The notes: generated by a model not told the origin, from the letters alone. Counted from the first letter of the stretch, positions 52,727 to 62,860 are shown. The stretch is 64,000 nt of DNA from an uncultured Stenotrophomonas sp. (GCF_945952405.1 NZ_CAMFIA010000023.1:1-64000); one strand, 5' to 3'. Program-made: numbers and translations.

Positions 52727-54256
52727 TCAGGCCACGGCACGTGGCGGATGGATGCGGGTGGGCATCCAGGCAATGAGGGGTATGAAGGCCAGCGCGACCA
52801 GCGCAACCACCCAGTACAGGTCGGCCGAGGTCAACGCCTGTACCTGCGCATGCAGGCGGGCGCCCAGCTGCGGGCCGTCGGCCAGCCACGGCTGCTCGCC
52901 AAGGCGATCCACCAGCACGGTGGAATGGAAGTGGCGACGGCCCTGGGCGACGGCATCCAGCACGCCGCTGGCGAGTACCGCAGCAAAGCCCTTGACGGTG
53001 TTGAACCAGGCCGAGGCGAACGGCCCGTCCTGTGGCGCCAGGCCACCGGTGGCCAGCATCAGCAGCGGCAGCACCGCCATCGGCTGGGCGAACACCTGCA
53101 GCAGCTGCACCCACAGGAAGTTGTCGCGGATCCAGGCAACGTCCAGCTGCGATCCAAGCCAGCACGCCAACGCCAGCATCGCCAGGCCGGTGGCCTGCAC
53201 CCAGCGGCAATCCACCGCGCGGATGTTCAACAGCGCCGCCACCAGCGGCAGCGCCACCACCTGCGGCAACGCTACCCACAGCAGCATCGGTGCAGTCTGC
53301 AGCGGGCGATAGCCCTGCACGCTGGCGAGGAAGCCGGACGGGATCGAGATCACCGCCAGCAGCACGAACAGCACGCCGCCGAGCGTCACCAGCGAATAGC
53401 TGAGGTTGCGGTTGGCCAGCAGCTGCAACTTGAAGAACGGCAGCGGATGGAACCACTCGTTGATCATGAACAGCACCATCAGCCCGGCGCCGCCGCCGAT
53501 CATCAGGGTGACCATCGGCGAATCGAACCAGTTCAGCCGCGGGCCCTGCACCAGGCCCAGCACCAGCAGTACCAGCGCCGGCAGTCCCAGCAGCAGGCCC
53601 ACCGTATCGAACTGGGCGAATCGTTCCAGCCGCAGCGGATCCTGCGGCAAGCCCCAGCCGACCATCGCCATCGCGGCCAGGCAGTACGGCACGATCTGCC
53701 AGAACGCCCAGTGCCAGCCCACCTGTTCGACCCAGAACGCGGCCAGCGGCGTACCCATGCTGGGGCCGAACGTGGCGGTCAACGCGTAGCCGGCCAGCCC
53801 ATACAGCTTGATGCCCGGCGGCAGGAAGCGCAGCGCCACGCTCATCAGCAACGGCGGCAACGCGCCGCCACACAGGCCCTGCAGTGCCCGCAGCAGCAGG
53901 AACACCTGCAGGTTCGGTGCCAGCGGGCAGAGCACGCCCAGCACCATGAAGCCGCCGATCATCGCCAACGCGAAACGGCGCAGCGAGAAGGTGGCGGCAC
54001 ACCAGGGGGCGAAGGCCATCGCGCTGACCGACATCGCGCTGTACAGGGCGACGATCCAGCTGCCGTCATCGACGCTGAAGCCCATCGCCCCCCGGATGTC
54101 GGCCAGCGCGACCTTGGTGACGTTCTCGTTGAAACCGGACACCAGCACCGCCAGCAGCACGCCACACAGGCCGACCAGCACGCGGCGGTCGAGCCCGGGG
54201 GCGGCAACAGGACGGGGCGCTGCGGCGGCCGGGACAGGGGCGGCCGGCACGTTCAT
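52727..54256 (-). CDS. DHA2-type MFS drug transporter, EmrB-like
   Basis: This 509-residue protein has fourteen predicted hydrophobic segments, as in EmrB. Signatures are LAVLVSGFNENVTKVALADIRGAMGFSVDDGSWIVALYS, LLRALQGLCGGALPPLLMSVALRFLPPG and a C-terminal helix YWVVALVALAFIPLIAWMPTR. The N-terminus is a Pro/Ala-rich tail (MNVPAAPVPAAAAPRPVAAPG). ATG at 54256 is chosen; an upstream ATG adds nine residues. It is the first structural gene after the LysR regulator, which is encoded on the same strand 152 bases upstream. Gene order differs from the emrCAB operon described in this species. Confidence 0.9.
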   Translation of the reverse strand: MNVPAAPVPAAAAPRPVAAPGLDRRVLVGLCGVLLAVLVSGFNENVTKVALADIRGAMGFSVDDGSWIVALYSAMSVSAMAFAPWCAATFSLRRFALAMIGGFMVLGVLCPLAPNLQVFLLLRALQGLCGGALPPLLMSVALRFLPPGIKLYGLAGYALTATFGPSMGTPLAAFWVEQVGWHWAFWQIVPYCLAAMAMVGWGLPQDPLRLERFAQFDTVGLLLGLPALVLLVLGLVQGPRLNWFDSPMVTLMIGGGAGLMVLFMINEWFHPLPFFKLQLLANRNLSYSLVTLGGVLFVLLAVISIPSGFLASVQGYRPLQTAPMLLWVALPQVVALPLVAALLNIRAVDCRWVQATGLAMLALACWLGSQLDVAWIRDNFLWVQLLQVFAQPMAVLPLLMLATGGLAPQDGPFASAWFNTVKGFAAVLASGVLDAVAQGRRHFHSTVLVDRLGEQPWLADGPQLGARLHAQVQALTSADLYWVVALVALAFIPLIAWMPTRIHPPRAVA

Positions 54257-54408
54257 CGCCGGTCGCCGATCCGTGCAGCGCACGGCATGTTGAGAGTCAT
54301 TGGAATGCGCTCAGTGAAACTCCGGGGAGCGCAGTCTAGGGAGCCGGAACCCTGCGAAAAATGGCGTCACCGGCATCCCAGGCGTGCGCCTGGCGCACGC
54401 CCCGGCAA

Positions 54409-55326
54409 TCAGCGCGGGCTGCCCTCGGCGTCTTCGCACATGGTCTTGATCGCGCGCCGCAGCCACTGGTGGGCGGCATCGTTGTCCAGCCGCGGGTGCC
54501 AGGCCTGGACGATGGCGGCGGTGCGTACCGGGATCGGCAACGGGAACAGGCGCAGCGGCAGCCGCATGCTGACGATCCGCTCCAGCATCACGCTCGGCAT
54601 CTGCGGCAGGATCAGGTCCGATTCGGCGGCGGCGAAGATCGCGCCATGGAAGGTCGGGCTGATCAGCGCGACCCGTCGCTGCAGGCCCAGCGTGGCCAGG
54701 TCGTCGTCGATCGGGCCGCGCGGCAGGCCGCGGCGTGAGACCGCGATGTGGTCGCAGGCGGCAAAGCGCTCGGCACTGATCTCCTCGTCGAACAGCGGAT
54801 GGTCTTCGCGCGCGGCGCCCATGAACGAGGTACTGAACAGGTTCTGCACCTTGGTGTCGGGCGCATGCTTGCCGGCCGTGCTGATGTAGAGGTCGATCCG
54901 CCCCTGCGCCATTGCGTCGTCGTCGGTGTCACCCTCGGGCACGAAGCGCAGCACCGCACGTGGCGCCTGCTGGCGGAACAGTTCGCGCAGGCGCCCGCCG
55001 AAGCCGCCGATGAAGACATCGTTGGCGCGCACGTTGAAGGTACGTTCCAGGGTGAGCAGGTCGATCTCGCGGCCGGCGTTGAACACGCGGTGGGCCTGCT
55101 CGATCACGTCGCGCACCTGCTCGCGCAGCTGCAGCGCGCGCGGCGTCGGCGCCAGCCCGCGGCCGGCGCGCACCAGCACCGGGTCTCCCAGCGCAGTACG
55201 GATGCGGCCGAGGGTACGGCTCATCGCCGGCGCGCTCAGGTTCATCCGCCGCGCGGCGGCGGCCACGCTGCATTCGTCAATCAGCACGTCCAGGGCCAGC
55301 AACAGGTTCAGGTCCGGCAGGGGCAT
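54409..55326 (-). CDS. LysR-family regulator of the MFS tripartite pump
   Basis: This 305-residue regulator has an N-terminal winged helix (DLNLLLALDVLIDECSVAAAARRMNLSAPAMSRTLGRIRTALGDPVLVRAGRGLAPTPRA) and a periplasmic-binding-like effector domain. The HTH style (NLLLALDVLIDECSV) is that of the NodD/PnbR-type LysR group. ATG at 55326 (MPLPDLNLL) is preferred over a longer frame. It is in line with, not divergent from, the pump genes, so the 152-bp gap upstream of the MFS gene probably contains the operator. Usp is divergent on the other side. Confidence 0.88.
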   Translation of the reverse strand: MPLPDLNLLLALDVLIDECSVAAAARRMNLSAPAMSRTLGRIRTALGDPVLVRAGRGLAPTPRALQLREQVRDVIEQAHRVFNAGREIDLLTLERTFNVRANDVFIGGFGGRLRELFRQQAPRAVLRFVPEGDTDDDAMAQGRIDLYISTAGKHAPDTKVQNLFSTSFMGAAREDHPLFDEEISAERFAACDHIAVSRRGLPRGPIDDDLATLGLQRRVALISPTFHGAIFAAAESDLILPQMPSVMLERIVSMRLPLRLFPLPIPVRTAAIVQAWHPRLDNDAAHQWLRRAIKTMCEDAEGSPR

Positions 55327-55467
55327 GACAGTCTCCGCTAAATCAGATGACTGTACGGCACGCATTGCCACCATGGATTGCGTTTTACGCATTCATTGAC
55401 TGCCGCGCACGGCATGGGTGCGCGCGGCGACATCGGCGACCATCCCCGGCCTGCCAAGGAGACATCC

Positions 55468-55914
55468 ATGTTCACCACCCTGCTGGTCGCCCTCGACGGC
55501 GGCCCCCAGCACGCACGCGTGCTGGACCTGGCCGCGGCCATCGCCGGCCCGCGCAGCCGCCTGCACCTGCTGTGCGTGCTCGACCCCGAATTCGCGCTGG
55601 CCGCCGACGCCAGCGAGGCCGACCGCCTCGAGTACCCGGAAGCCGCGCGCCAGCGCTCGCGCGCCGAAGCCGTGCTGGCGGAAGCGCTGGCCGAGCTGCG
55701 CGAACGCGGCGTTGATGCCATCGCGCAGCTTCCCTCCGGCGATCCAGGCGAGGTGATCAGCGAGCAGGCGCGGCGCCTGAAGTGCGACCTGATCGTGATC
55801 GGCCATCGCCATCTGTCGCGCCTGCAACGCCTGTTCGAACCGTCGATCGGGCAATGGACCATCGACCACGCGCCGTGCCCGGTGCTGGTGGAAACCCGCG
55901 ACCCACAACCCTAG
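55468..55914 (+). CDS. Universal stress protein family
   Basis: This 148-residue UspA-fold protein begins MFTTLLVALDGGPQHARVLDLAAAIAG. The ATP-binding type loop GHRHLSRLQRLFEPSIGQWTIDHAPCPVLV is close to the Gx2Gx9G(S/T) pattern but with changed glycines (GHRHLSRLQRLFEPSIGQWT), so nucleotide binding is uncertain. AAGGA at 55456-55460 precedes ATG. The next gene follows six bases after the stop and is probably co-transcribed. Confidence 0.85.
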   Translation: MFTTLLVALDGGPQHARVLDLAAAIAGPRSRLHLLCVLDPEFALAADASEADRLEYPEAARQRSRAEAVLAEALAELRERGVDAIAQLPSGDPGEVISEQARRLKCDLIVIGHRHLSRLQRLFEPSIGQWTIDHAPCPVLVETRDPQP

Positions 55915-55919
55915 CTGCC

Positions 55920-56390
55920 ATGGCCTCCCGTTCCCCGTTGTTTCCCACCCGGGTCAGCTACCGCGCCCTCGGCCGCCAGTTCGGCCGGGGCGAACAGGAG
56001 CTGCTGGCGGCGATACGCCAGTTGAGCGAGCCGGATCTGCACGCCGCCGGACGGGCCCGCTTGAGCAGCCTCGGGCTGGACCCTGAAGGCTGCGAAGCAT
56101 TCGTCGGCCTGTTGCCGCTGCTGGCCACCCCGACCGCACCGATCGATCTGCTGCCGGCCGGCTCACCCTTCATTTCCGCCAGCGAACTGGACCTGCTGGT
56201 CTGCCTGCTGCGCATCGCCCAGTGGCGGCACGCGCGGCCGCGCGAGGGCGACACGCTGGCGCCATTGCGCCAGCAGCTGGCACGCTGTGCACACGCGGTG
56301 CAGGCGGCACGGCTGCCCCTGCGGCAACGTTCGTTGTCACCGGTCGGGCTGCGCCTGCTCGATCCTGCGGGCTGGCAGCGGCAGCGCTGA
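55920..56390 (+). CDS. Unknown small protein following usp
   Basis: This 156-residue protein is Leu/Arg/Ala-rich and probably helical. It has SYRALGRQFGRGEQELLAAIRQLSEPDLHAAGRARLSSLGLDPEGCEAF, and LLATPTAPIDLLPAGSPFISASELDLLVCLLRIAQWRHA. There is no membrane segment and no known motif. It begins six bases after usp with no clear ribosome binding site, suggesting coupled translation. Normal codon use supports a real gene, but a function cannot be given. Confidence 0.65.
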   Translation: MASRSPLFPTRVSYRALGRQFGRGEQELLAAIRQLSEPDLHAAGRARLSSLGLDPEGCEAFVGLLPLLATPTAPIDLLPAGSPFISASELDLLVCLLRIAQWRHARPREGDTLAPLRQQLARCAHAVQAARLPLRQRSLSPVGLRLLDPAGWQRQR

Positions 56391-56399
56391 CGCCTGCCT

Positions 56400-57845
56400 T
56401 CAGCAGTCCATCGTGCCGTGCTCGCTGCCTTCGTCATCGAGCACCTGCGCGTGCAGCACCACCTGGTTGCGGCCCGCGCGCTTGGCCGCATACAACCCGG
56501 CATCGGCATCGGCCAGCAGCTGGTCGGCACTGGCCAGCGCGGGCGGATGCAGGTAGCCCACGCCGACGCTGATGCTGACCGATCCCTCCGCCAGCGGCAG
56601 TGACTCCACCGCATCGCGCAGGCGTTCGGCCAATGCCAATACCCCCGACAGCGCGCTTCCCGGCACGATCACCGCGAACTCCTCGCCGCCGTAGCGCGCC
56701 ACACTGTCGCCGGCGCGGCCGGCGATCGCCTTCAATACCTTGGCCACGGCCTGCAGGCAGCGGTCGCCGGCCGGATGGCCGTGCTGGTCGTTGAAGGCCT
56801 TGAAATGATCGATGTCCACCAGCAGCAGCCCCAACGGGCTGCCGCTGCGCCGCGCACGGTTCCACTCGGCCAGCAGCAGCGCATCGAACTCGCGGCGGTT
56901 GGCAACGCCGGTCAGGCCATCCTGCCTTGCCAGCTGGTCGAGGCCGGCCTGGCGCTCCATCAGGTCGGTCTGCAGCAGGACGCTGCGCAGGCCGAAGCCG
57001 AGGGTCGCCACCACGAACCCGCTGACCGCCAGCGGCCGTGCGTGGTCCACCACCAGCGTGCCCACCACCAGCAGCAGCAACGGCAGGATCATCGGCCCGG
57101 CGGCCTGCACCGTGCGCACCAGCCGCGGATGCGGCAGTGCCCCCGGCGACGGTGCCCGGCTCAACGCCAGCAGTGCCAGCAGCAGGAACGGCAGGTCGAT
57201 CAGCAGGTCGTTGTAGGCACCGAAGGCGTCCTCCGAGGTGTAGTGGTTGATGTAGTACGCCACCAGCAGGTAGGCCAGCGCGTACAGCGCCAGCACCCGG
57301 AAGAAACTGCGCCGCTCGGGAACATCACCGGCCAGCCAGCGCACCACCGCGAAACCGGCGATGCACAGGTTCTGCAGATCGAACATGCGCTGCATGCTGA
57401 CCATGGCCAGCGGGTCGACCTCGACCCGGTCGGCGAACGACTGCGTGTGCACGAAGAACAGCACCCCCAGCAGTGCCGCCATCGCAGCATCGATCAGGCT
57501 GATGCCGGTGCGCTCGCGGCGCGCACGGGCCAGGATGAACACCAATGGCACGCCGTACAGCACGTACAGGAACAGGCTGGCCCGCGGGGTGATGTCGGCG
57601 CGGCCGGCGCCCAGCGCATCGATCATGTTGAACGCCATGCCGCCGGCCCACAGCAGCAGCGCCAGCGCAGTGGCCCGCCAGCCCAGCGCAGCGCGGTCGC
57701 GGCGTGCCCGCCACAGGCAGGCGATCGCCGCCAGCAGGGGCGCACCGGTCAGGAACACGAAGGAGCCCGCGCCGGCCGGCCCCGGCCACAGGGTCACGAC
57801 CAAGCCATGGCACAGCACATACAACAGCGCCAGCACTACCGGCAT
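56400..57845 (-). CDS. Membrane-bound diguanylate cyclase (GGDEF)
   Basis: This 481-residue protein has about eight to nine membrane helices, then a GGDEF domain. The domain is complete: DGLTGVANRREFDALLLAEW, GLLLVDIDHFKAFNDQHGHPAGDRCLQAVAKVL and the active-site RYGGEEFAVIVPG, with the closing SVSISVGVGYLHPPALASADQLLADADAGLYAAKRAGRNQV. An RxxD inhibitory site is not evident. It should make cyclic di-GMP at the inner membrane in response to a signal read by the helices. ATG at 57845 is used; a GTG at 57905 would add 20 residues. Confidence 0.88.
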   Translation of the reverse strand: MPVVLALLYVLCHGLVVTLWPGPAGAGSFVFLTGAPLLAAIACLWRARRDRAALGWRATALALLLWAGGMAFNMIDALGAGRADITPRASLFLYVLYGVPLVFILARARRERTGISLIDAAMAALLGVLFFVHTQSFADRVEVDPLAMVSMQRMFDLQNLCIAGFAVVRWLAGDVPERRSFFRVLALYALAYLLVAYYINHYTSEDAFGAYNDLLIDLPFLLLALLALSRAPSPGALPHPRLVRTVQAAGPMILPLLLLVVGTLVVDHARPLAVSGFVVATLGFGLRSVLLQTDLMERQAGLDQLARQDGLTGVANRREFDALLLAEWNRARRSGSPLGLLLVDIDHFKAFNDQHGHPAGDRCLQAVAKVLKAIAGRAGDSVARYGGEEFAVIVPGSALSGVLALAERLRDAVESLPLAEGSVSISVGVGYLHPPALASADQLLADADAGLYAAKRAGRNQVVLHAQVLDDEGSEHGTMDC

Positions 57846-57918
57846 GCCTCCCCCGATCCGCAAGGCCGTATGCGCGCACGATAGCCCCGCCCGCGCCACG
57901 GCCACGTAAAAAAAAGCG

Positions 57919-57993
57919 AAAAAGGGGACGGAGGGGATTAAGTCGCTTCAGGCACAGTGGCACAAGCGACTTAATCCCCTCCGTCCCCTTTTT
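57919..57993. repeat. 30-bp inverted repeat, copy 2 of the 43265 element
   Basis: Perfect arms at 57919-57948 and 57964-57993 differ from the 43265-43331 element at only one of 30 arm bases (GTCGCTT for GTCGTTT). The loop here is CAGGCACAGTGGCAC instead of GTGCCAT. It lies ten bases from the fghA stop and so acts as terminator for the formaldehyde operon. Confidence 0.9.
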
Positions 57994-58002
57994 TCGGGCA
58001 GG

Positions 58003-58833
58003 TCAGCCCTGGAGTGCGCGGGCGTGGTGGGCGATGTGCTCGCCGATGAAGCTGGCGATGAAGTAATAGCTGTGGTCGTAGCCGGGCTGCAGGCGCAGGG
58101 TCAGCGGATGGTCGGCCGCATCGCAGGCCTGCTGCAGGCGCTGCGGTTGCAGCTGGGTCTGCAGGAATTCATCGGCCTCGCCCTGGTCGACCAGCAACGG
58201 CAGGCGCTCGCCCGCCACCGCGATCAGCTCGCAGGCATCCCACTGCGCCCAGTCGGCCGGGTTGTCGCCCAGGTACGCGTGGAACGCCTTCTGCCCCCAC
58301 GGCACATGGCTGGGCGCAACGATCGGCGAGAACGCCGACACGCTGCGGTACCGGCCCGGGTTGCGCAGCGCGATCACCAGCGCGCCATGGCCCCCCATCG
58401 AATGGCCGCTGATCGCGCGTGCAGCGGTCACCGCGAAGTTCGCTTCGACCAGCGCAGGCAGCTCCTGTGCGACATAGTCGTGCATGCGGTAGTGCCTGGC
58501 CCACGGCGCGCGGCTGGCATTGAGGTAGAACCCCGCGCCCTTGCCAAGGTCATAGCCTTCGGCATCGGCGACGTCATCGCCGCGCGGGCTGGTGTCGGGC
58601 GCGACGATGATCACCCCGTGCTCGGCGGCGTAGCGCTGCGCCCCCGCCTTGGTGATGACGTTCTGCTCGGTGCAGGTCAGCCCGCTCAGCCAGTACAGCA
58701 CCGGCAGCCTGCGGGTTTCCGCCTGCGGCGGCAGGTACACGGCGAACTGCATGTCGCAGCCCAGCGTGGTCGAGTGATGGCGGTAGACATCCTGCCAGCC
58801 ACCGAAACAGGCGCGGTGTTCGATACGTTCCAT
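58003..58833 (-). CDS. fghA: S-formylglutathione hydrolase
   Basis: This 276-residue esterase-D-family enzyme hydrolyses S-formylglutathione to formate and glutathione, the second step of glutathione-dependent formaldehyde removal. Signatures are LPVLYWLSGLTCTEQNVITKAGAQRYA, APDTSPRGDDVAD, GKGAGFYLNASRAPW and the nucleophile elbow SGHSMGGHGALV with S145. The catalytic His is in GYDHSYYFIASFI. ATG at 58833 is used. It is the last gene of the operon frmR-frmA-yqcC-like-fghA. Confidence 0.95.
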   Translation of the reverse strand: MERIEHRACFGGWQDVYRHHSTTLGCDMQFAVYLPPQAETRRLPVLYWLSGLTCTEQNVITKAGAQRYAAEHGVIIVAPDTSPRGDDVADAEGYDLGKGAGFYLNASRAPWARHYRMHDYVAQELPALVEANFAVTAARAISGHSMGGHGALVIALRNPGRYRSVSAFSPIVAPSHVPWGQKAFHAYLGDNPADWAQWDACELIAVAGERLPLLVDQGEADEFLQTQLQPQRLQQACDAADHPLTLRLQPGYDHSYYFIASFIGEHIAHHARALQG

Positions 58834-58855
58834 CAGGCTCTCCTGCAGGCCGGCG

Positions 58856-59200
58856 TCAGCCGGCACGTGTATTGATCAATTCATCCAGCCGCGACAGCAG
58901 CCGCAGCAGTAGCTCGACACCGGGCTGGCCGTCCAGGTTGCGGTACGCCGCCACCGCCACGTCGCTGCGCGGCGGCCAGTGGCCATCGGCGCGGGCTTCG
59001 TGCAAGCGCGGCAGGAATACCTGGGCCAGCCAATGTTCGAACGGCATCTCATCGATGCCGAACGCGGAATCGACCGCGCGCGGTGGCCCGACCACACCCT
59101 CGACCCACCCCAGCGCGCGCAGCGCCTGCTCGATGGGCTCGACCAGGGCCGCGCGCGGGTCTTCCGCGCGCGGCCTGCGCAGGGCATCGAGCCAACTCAC
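58856..59200 (-). CDS. YqcC-like (DUF446) protein
   Basis: This 114-residue soluble helical protein matches the YqcC/DUF446 family: IEQALRALGWVEG, MPFEHWLAQVFLPRLHEARADG and LLLRLLSRLDELINTR resemble E. coli YqcC around FMDTMEPLEWLQWVLIPRMHDLL. No activity is known. It lies between frmA (8 bases) and fghA (22 bases) in the formaldehyde operon, which is unusual for this family, so a link to formaldehyde handling or plain hitchhiking are both possible. Confidence 0.8.
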   Translation of the reverse strand: MSWLDALRRPRAEDPRAALVEPIEQALRALGWVEGVVGPPRAVDSAFGIDEMPFEHWLAQVFLPRLHEARADGHWPPRSDVAVAAYRNLDGQPGVELLLRLLSRLDELINTRAG

Positions 59201-59208
59201 GCCGCGGC

Positions 59209-60653
<1,445 letters not shown>

Positions 60654-60674
60654 GGCGGGGCCACCTCGGAACTA

Positions 60675-60689
60675 TACTGGGGGATAGTA
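60675..60689. promoter_or_regulatory. FrmR operator (TACT-GGGGG-AT-AGTA)
   Basis: TACT and AGTA half-sites flank a G5 run, the site type known for RcnR/FrmR repressors. The surrounding ACTATACTGGGGGATAGTAT is a larger inverted repeat with TATAC/GTATAC elements that may overlap the -10. It sits 22 bases upstream of the frmR start, so bound repressor would block the whole operon. Confidence 0.85.
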
Positions 60690-60723
60690 TACACAGGCGG
60701 CCGCCCGACTCAATTCGGCCGGC

Positions 60724-61629
60724 TCAGTCGAACACGCCCTCGCCTGCCAGGCGGGTCAGTTCATCGACCACGTAGCGCACTTTCGGCCGCAGGTGGCGGG
60801 TTGGCGGCCATAGCGCATGGATGTCGATGTGCCGCTGCATGTGCGCGTCCAGCACCGATTGCAGCGCGCCGGATTGCAGGTGGCGGCGCACCAGCGAAAG
60901 CGGCATCTGGCAGATCCCCAACCCGGCGATGGCGCCTTCGATCACCGCATCGCCGTCGTTGAGCTGGTACGCCGCATTCGGAATGAAGGTCGCCTCCGCC
61001 TCGTCGCTGCCGATCCGCCACGCCACCGGTTGGCCGTGGCGGAAGCCGACGATACTGCGGTGCTGCGCCAGCGCTTCCACGCTTTGCGGCACGCCGTGCG
61101 TCTGCAGGTACTCTGGCGACGCGCAGGTCACCAGGCGCTGGCGCCCAAGCCGGCGCGCAACCAGATGCTCGGCCTGGTGCAGCCCACCGAAGCGGATCAG
61201 CAGATCGATGCCTTCCTCGACGGGATCGACGAAGTGGTCGGTGAAAGTCATCGTCAGCTGCAGGTCCGGGTACTGCCGGCACAGCCGCAGCAGCACCGGC
61301 AGCACCACCAGCCGGCCGAACGAGGACGGCATGTCGATGCGCAGCCGCCCGCTGGGCAGGCCGGCCGAGCCCAGGCACGCCTCGGCCGCGGAGATCTCTT
61401 CCAGCGCTGCCGCGCACGACGCGTAGTAGGCCTCGCCATCGGTGGTCAGCGCGATGCGCCGCGTGGTGCGGTGGAACAGGCGCACGCCCAGTCGCGTTTC
61501 CAGCCGGGCAATCGCCTTGCCCACTGCCGAGCGCGAGATGCCCAACGCATCGGCCGCCTCGGTGAAGCTGCCCGAGCGTGCCGTGGTGACGAAGGTCACC
61601 AGGCCATTCAACGATTCCAGCGGCAACAT
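60724..61629 (-). CDS. LysR-family regulator divergent from alkene reductase
   Basis: This 301-residue regulator has an N-terminal HTH (LNGLVTFVTTARSGSFTEAADALGISRSAVGKAIARLETRLGVRLFHRTTRRIALTTDG) and the LysR substrate domain (FTDHFVDPVEEGIDLLIRFG, SIVGFRHGQPVAWRIG). It belongs to the CrgA-like group common next to quinone or ene reductases. It is transcribed away from an old yellow enzyme gene, and a palindrome lies between them. The inducer is probably an electrophile or quinone, by analogy. Confidence 0.9.
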   Translation of the reverse strand: MLPLESLNGLVTFVTTARSGSFTEAADALGISRSAVGKAIARLETRLGVRLFHRTTRRIALTTDGEAYYASCAAALEEISAAEACLGSAGLPSGRLRIDMPSSFGRLVVLPVLLRLCRQYPDLQLTMTFTDHFVDPVEEGIDLLIRFGGLHQAEHLVARRLGRQRLVTCASPEYLQTHGVPQSVEALAQHRSIVGFRHGQPVAWRIGSDEAEATFIPNAAYQLNDGDAVIEGAIAGLGICQMPLSLVRRHLQSGALQSVLDAHMQRHIDIHALWPPTRHLRPKVRYVVDELTRLAGEGVFD

Positions 61630-61644
61630 CTTCGTTCTCCATTG

Positions 61645-61659
61645 GGGACAAATTGTCCC
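61645..61659. promoter_or_regulatory. Palindromic LysR operator candidate
   Basis: GGGACA-AAT-TGTCCC is a perfect 6-bp inverted repeat 16 bases upstream of the LysR start and about 98 bases from the alkene reductase start. LysR regulators normally bind a T-N11-A palindrome in the shared gap, and this is the clearest one in the 127-bp region. Confidence 0.65.
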
Positions 61660-61756
61660 GCACAGAGGGAAATCGAAGCGCTTTATGCGTCATCGTGTCA
61701 ACTCCATCCTGTGTGCACCGCGCCGCCAGCGCACTTCCCCCGCACCGAGACCGCCC

Positions 61757-62860
61757 ATGACCACCGCCCTCTTCCAGCCCTTCGACCTCGCCGGAACCCC
61801 CCTGCGCAACCGCATCGCGATGGCACCGATGACCCGTGCCCGCAATCCCGGCTCGGTCGCCAATGCACTCACCGCGCAGTACTACCGGCAGCGTGCCAGC
61901 GCCGGCCTGATCATCAGCGAAGGCACGCCGGTCTCGCCGCAGGGGCAGGGCTACATCGACGTACCCGGCATCTGGTCCGATGCCCAGGTCGCCGGCTGGA
62001 AGGAAGTCACCGAGGCCGTGCATGCCGCACACGGCACGATCTTCGCCCAGCTCTGGCATGTCGGCCGCATGTCGCACGCCTCGCTGCAGCCCGATGGCGG
62101 CCAGCCGGTCAGTGCCGGCACCCGCCCGGTGGCCAGCGCGCCGAAGAACACGTCGTTCGTCTACCTGGAAGACGGCAGCCGAGGCCACGCTGATCCAACG
62201 CCGGCACGTGCGCTCGCGACCGGGGAGATTCCCGGCATCATCGCCGACTTCGCACGCGGTGCCGACAACGCGCTGGCCGCCGGCTTCGACGGCATCGAGC
62301 TGCATGCAGCCAACGGCTACCTGTTCGAGCAGTTCCTCAATCCGCTCATCAACCAGCGCGAAGACCACTACGGCGGTTCACTGCCCAACCGCGCACGGCT
62401 GATCCTGGAGACCGTCGACGCGATGGCAGAACGCATCGGCGCGCAACGGATCGGCGTGCGCCTGGCGCCGAACAACCTCACCTTCGACATGCCGCACTAC
62501 CCCGGCAACGAAGCGACCTACCTGTACCTGGCCGAGGAGCTGGGCAAGCGCGGGCTGGCCTACGTGCATCTCAACGACAACCTGCAGGGCGGCCAGCCGG
62601 TGCTGGGCGAGGCGTTCCTGCAACAGTTCAGGCAGGCCTACGGCGGCACCCTGATCCTGGCCGGCGGCATGACCCGTGATCGCGCTCTGCAGCTGCTCGA
62701 AGCCGGCACCATCGATCTGGCCGCGTTCGGCCAGCCGTTCATCGCCAACCCGGATCTGGTCGAGCGCCTGCAGCACGACCTTGCGCTGGCCACGCCCGAC
62801 CGCAGCACGTATTACGGGGGCGGGATCGAAGGCTACCTCGACTATCCACGCGCGCAGTAG
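61757..62860 (+). CDS. Alkene reductase, old yellow enzyme family (NemA-like)
   Basis: This 367-residue FMN enzyme reduces activated C=C bonds (enones, maleimides, nitroesters). Signatures are PFDLAGTPLRNRIAMAPMTRARN, YYRQRASAGLIISEGTPVSPQGQGY, IFAQLWHVGRMSHAS, GFDGIELHAANGYLFEQFLNPLINQREDHYGGSLPNRARL with the substrate-binding H/N pair, LILAGGMTRDRALQLLEAGTIDLAAFGQPFIANPDLV. Start ATG at 61757 gives the usual MTTALFQPFDLAG; the longer frame would run into the LysR promoter region. Confidence 0.92.
   Translation: MTTALFQPFDLAGTPLRNRIAMAPMTRARNPGSVANALTAQYYRQRASAGLIISEGTPVSPQGQGYIDVPGIWSDAQVAGWKEVTEAVHAAHGTIFAQLWHVGRMSHASLQPDGGQPVSAGTRPVASAPKNTSFVYLEDGSRGHADPTPARALATGEIPGIIADFARGADNALAAGFDGIELHAANGYLFEQFLNPLINQREDHYGGSLPNRARLILETVDAMAERIGAQRIGVRLAPNNLTFDMPHYPGNEATYLYLAEELGKRGLAYVHLNDNLQGGQPVLGEAFLQQFRQAYGGTLILAGGMTRDRALQLLEAGTIDLAAFGQPFIANPDLVERLQHDLALATPDRSTYYGGGIEGYLDYPRAQ

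Noticed and set aside
51644..54889. 1081-codon plus-strand frame over the pump genes
   Set aside because: Gln/His/Arg-rich antisense shadow of three clear genes on the minus strand.
50205..55326. Naming the pump emrCAB or fuaABC after described S. maltophilia systems
   Set aside because: The gene order (LysR, MFS, adaptor, channel) and regulator type do not match what I recall for emrRCAB, and fuaABC is a different transporter type.
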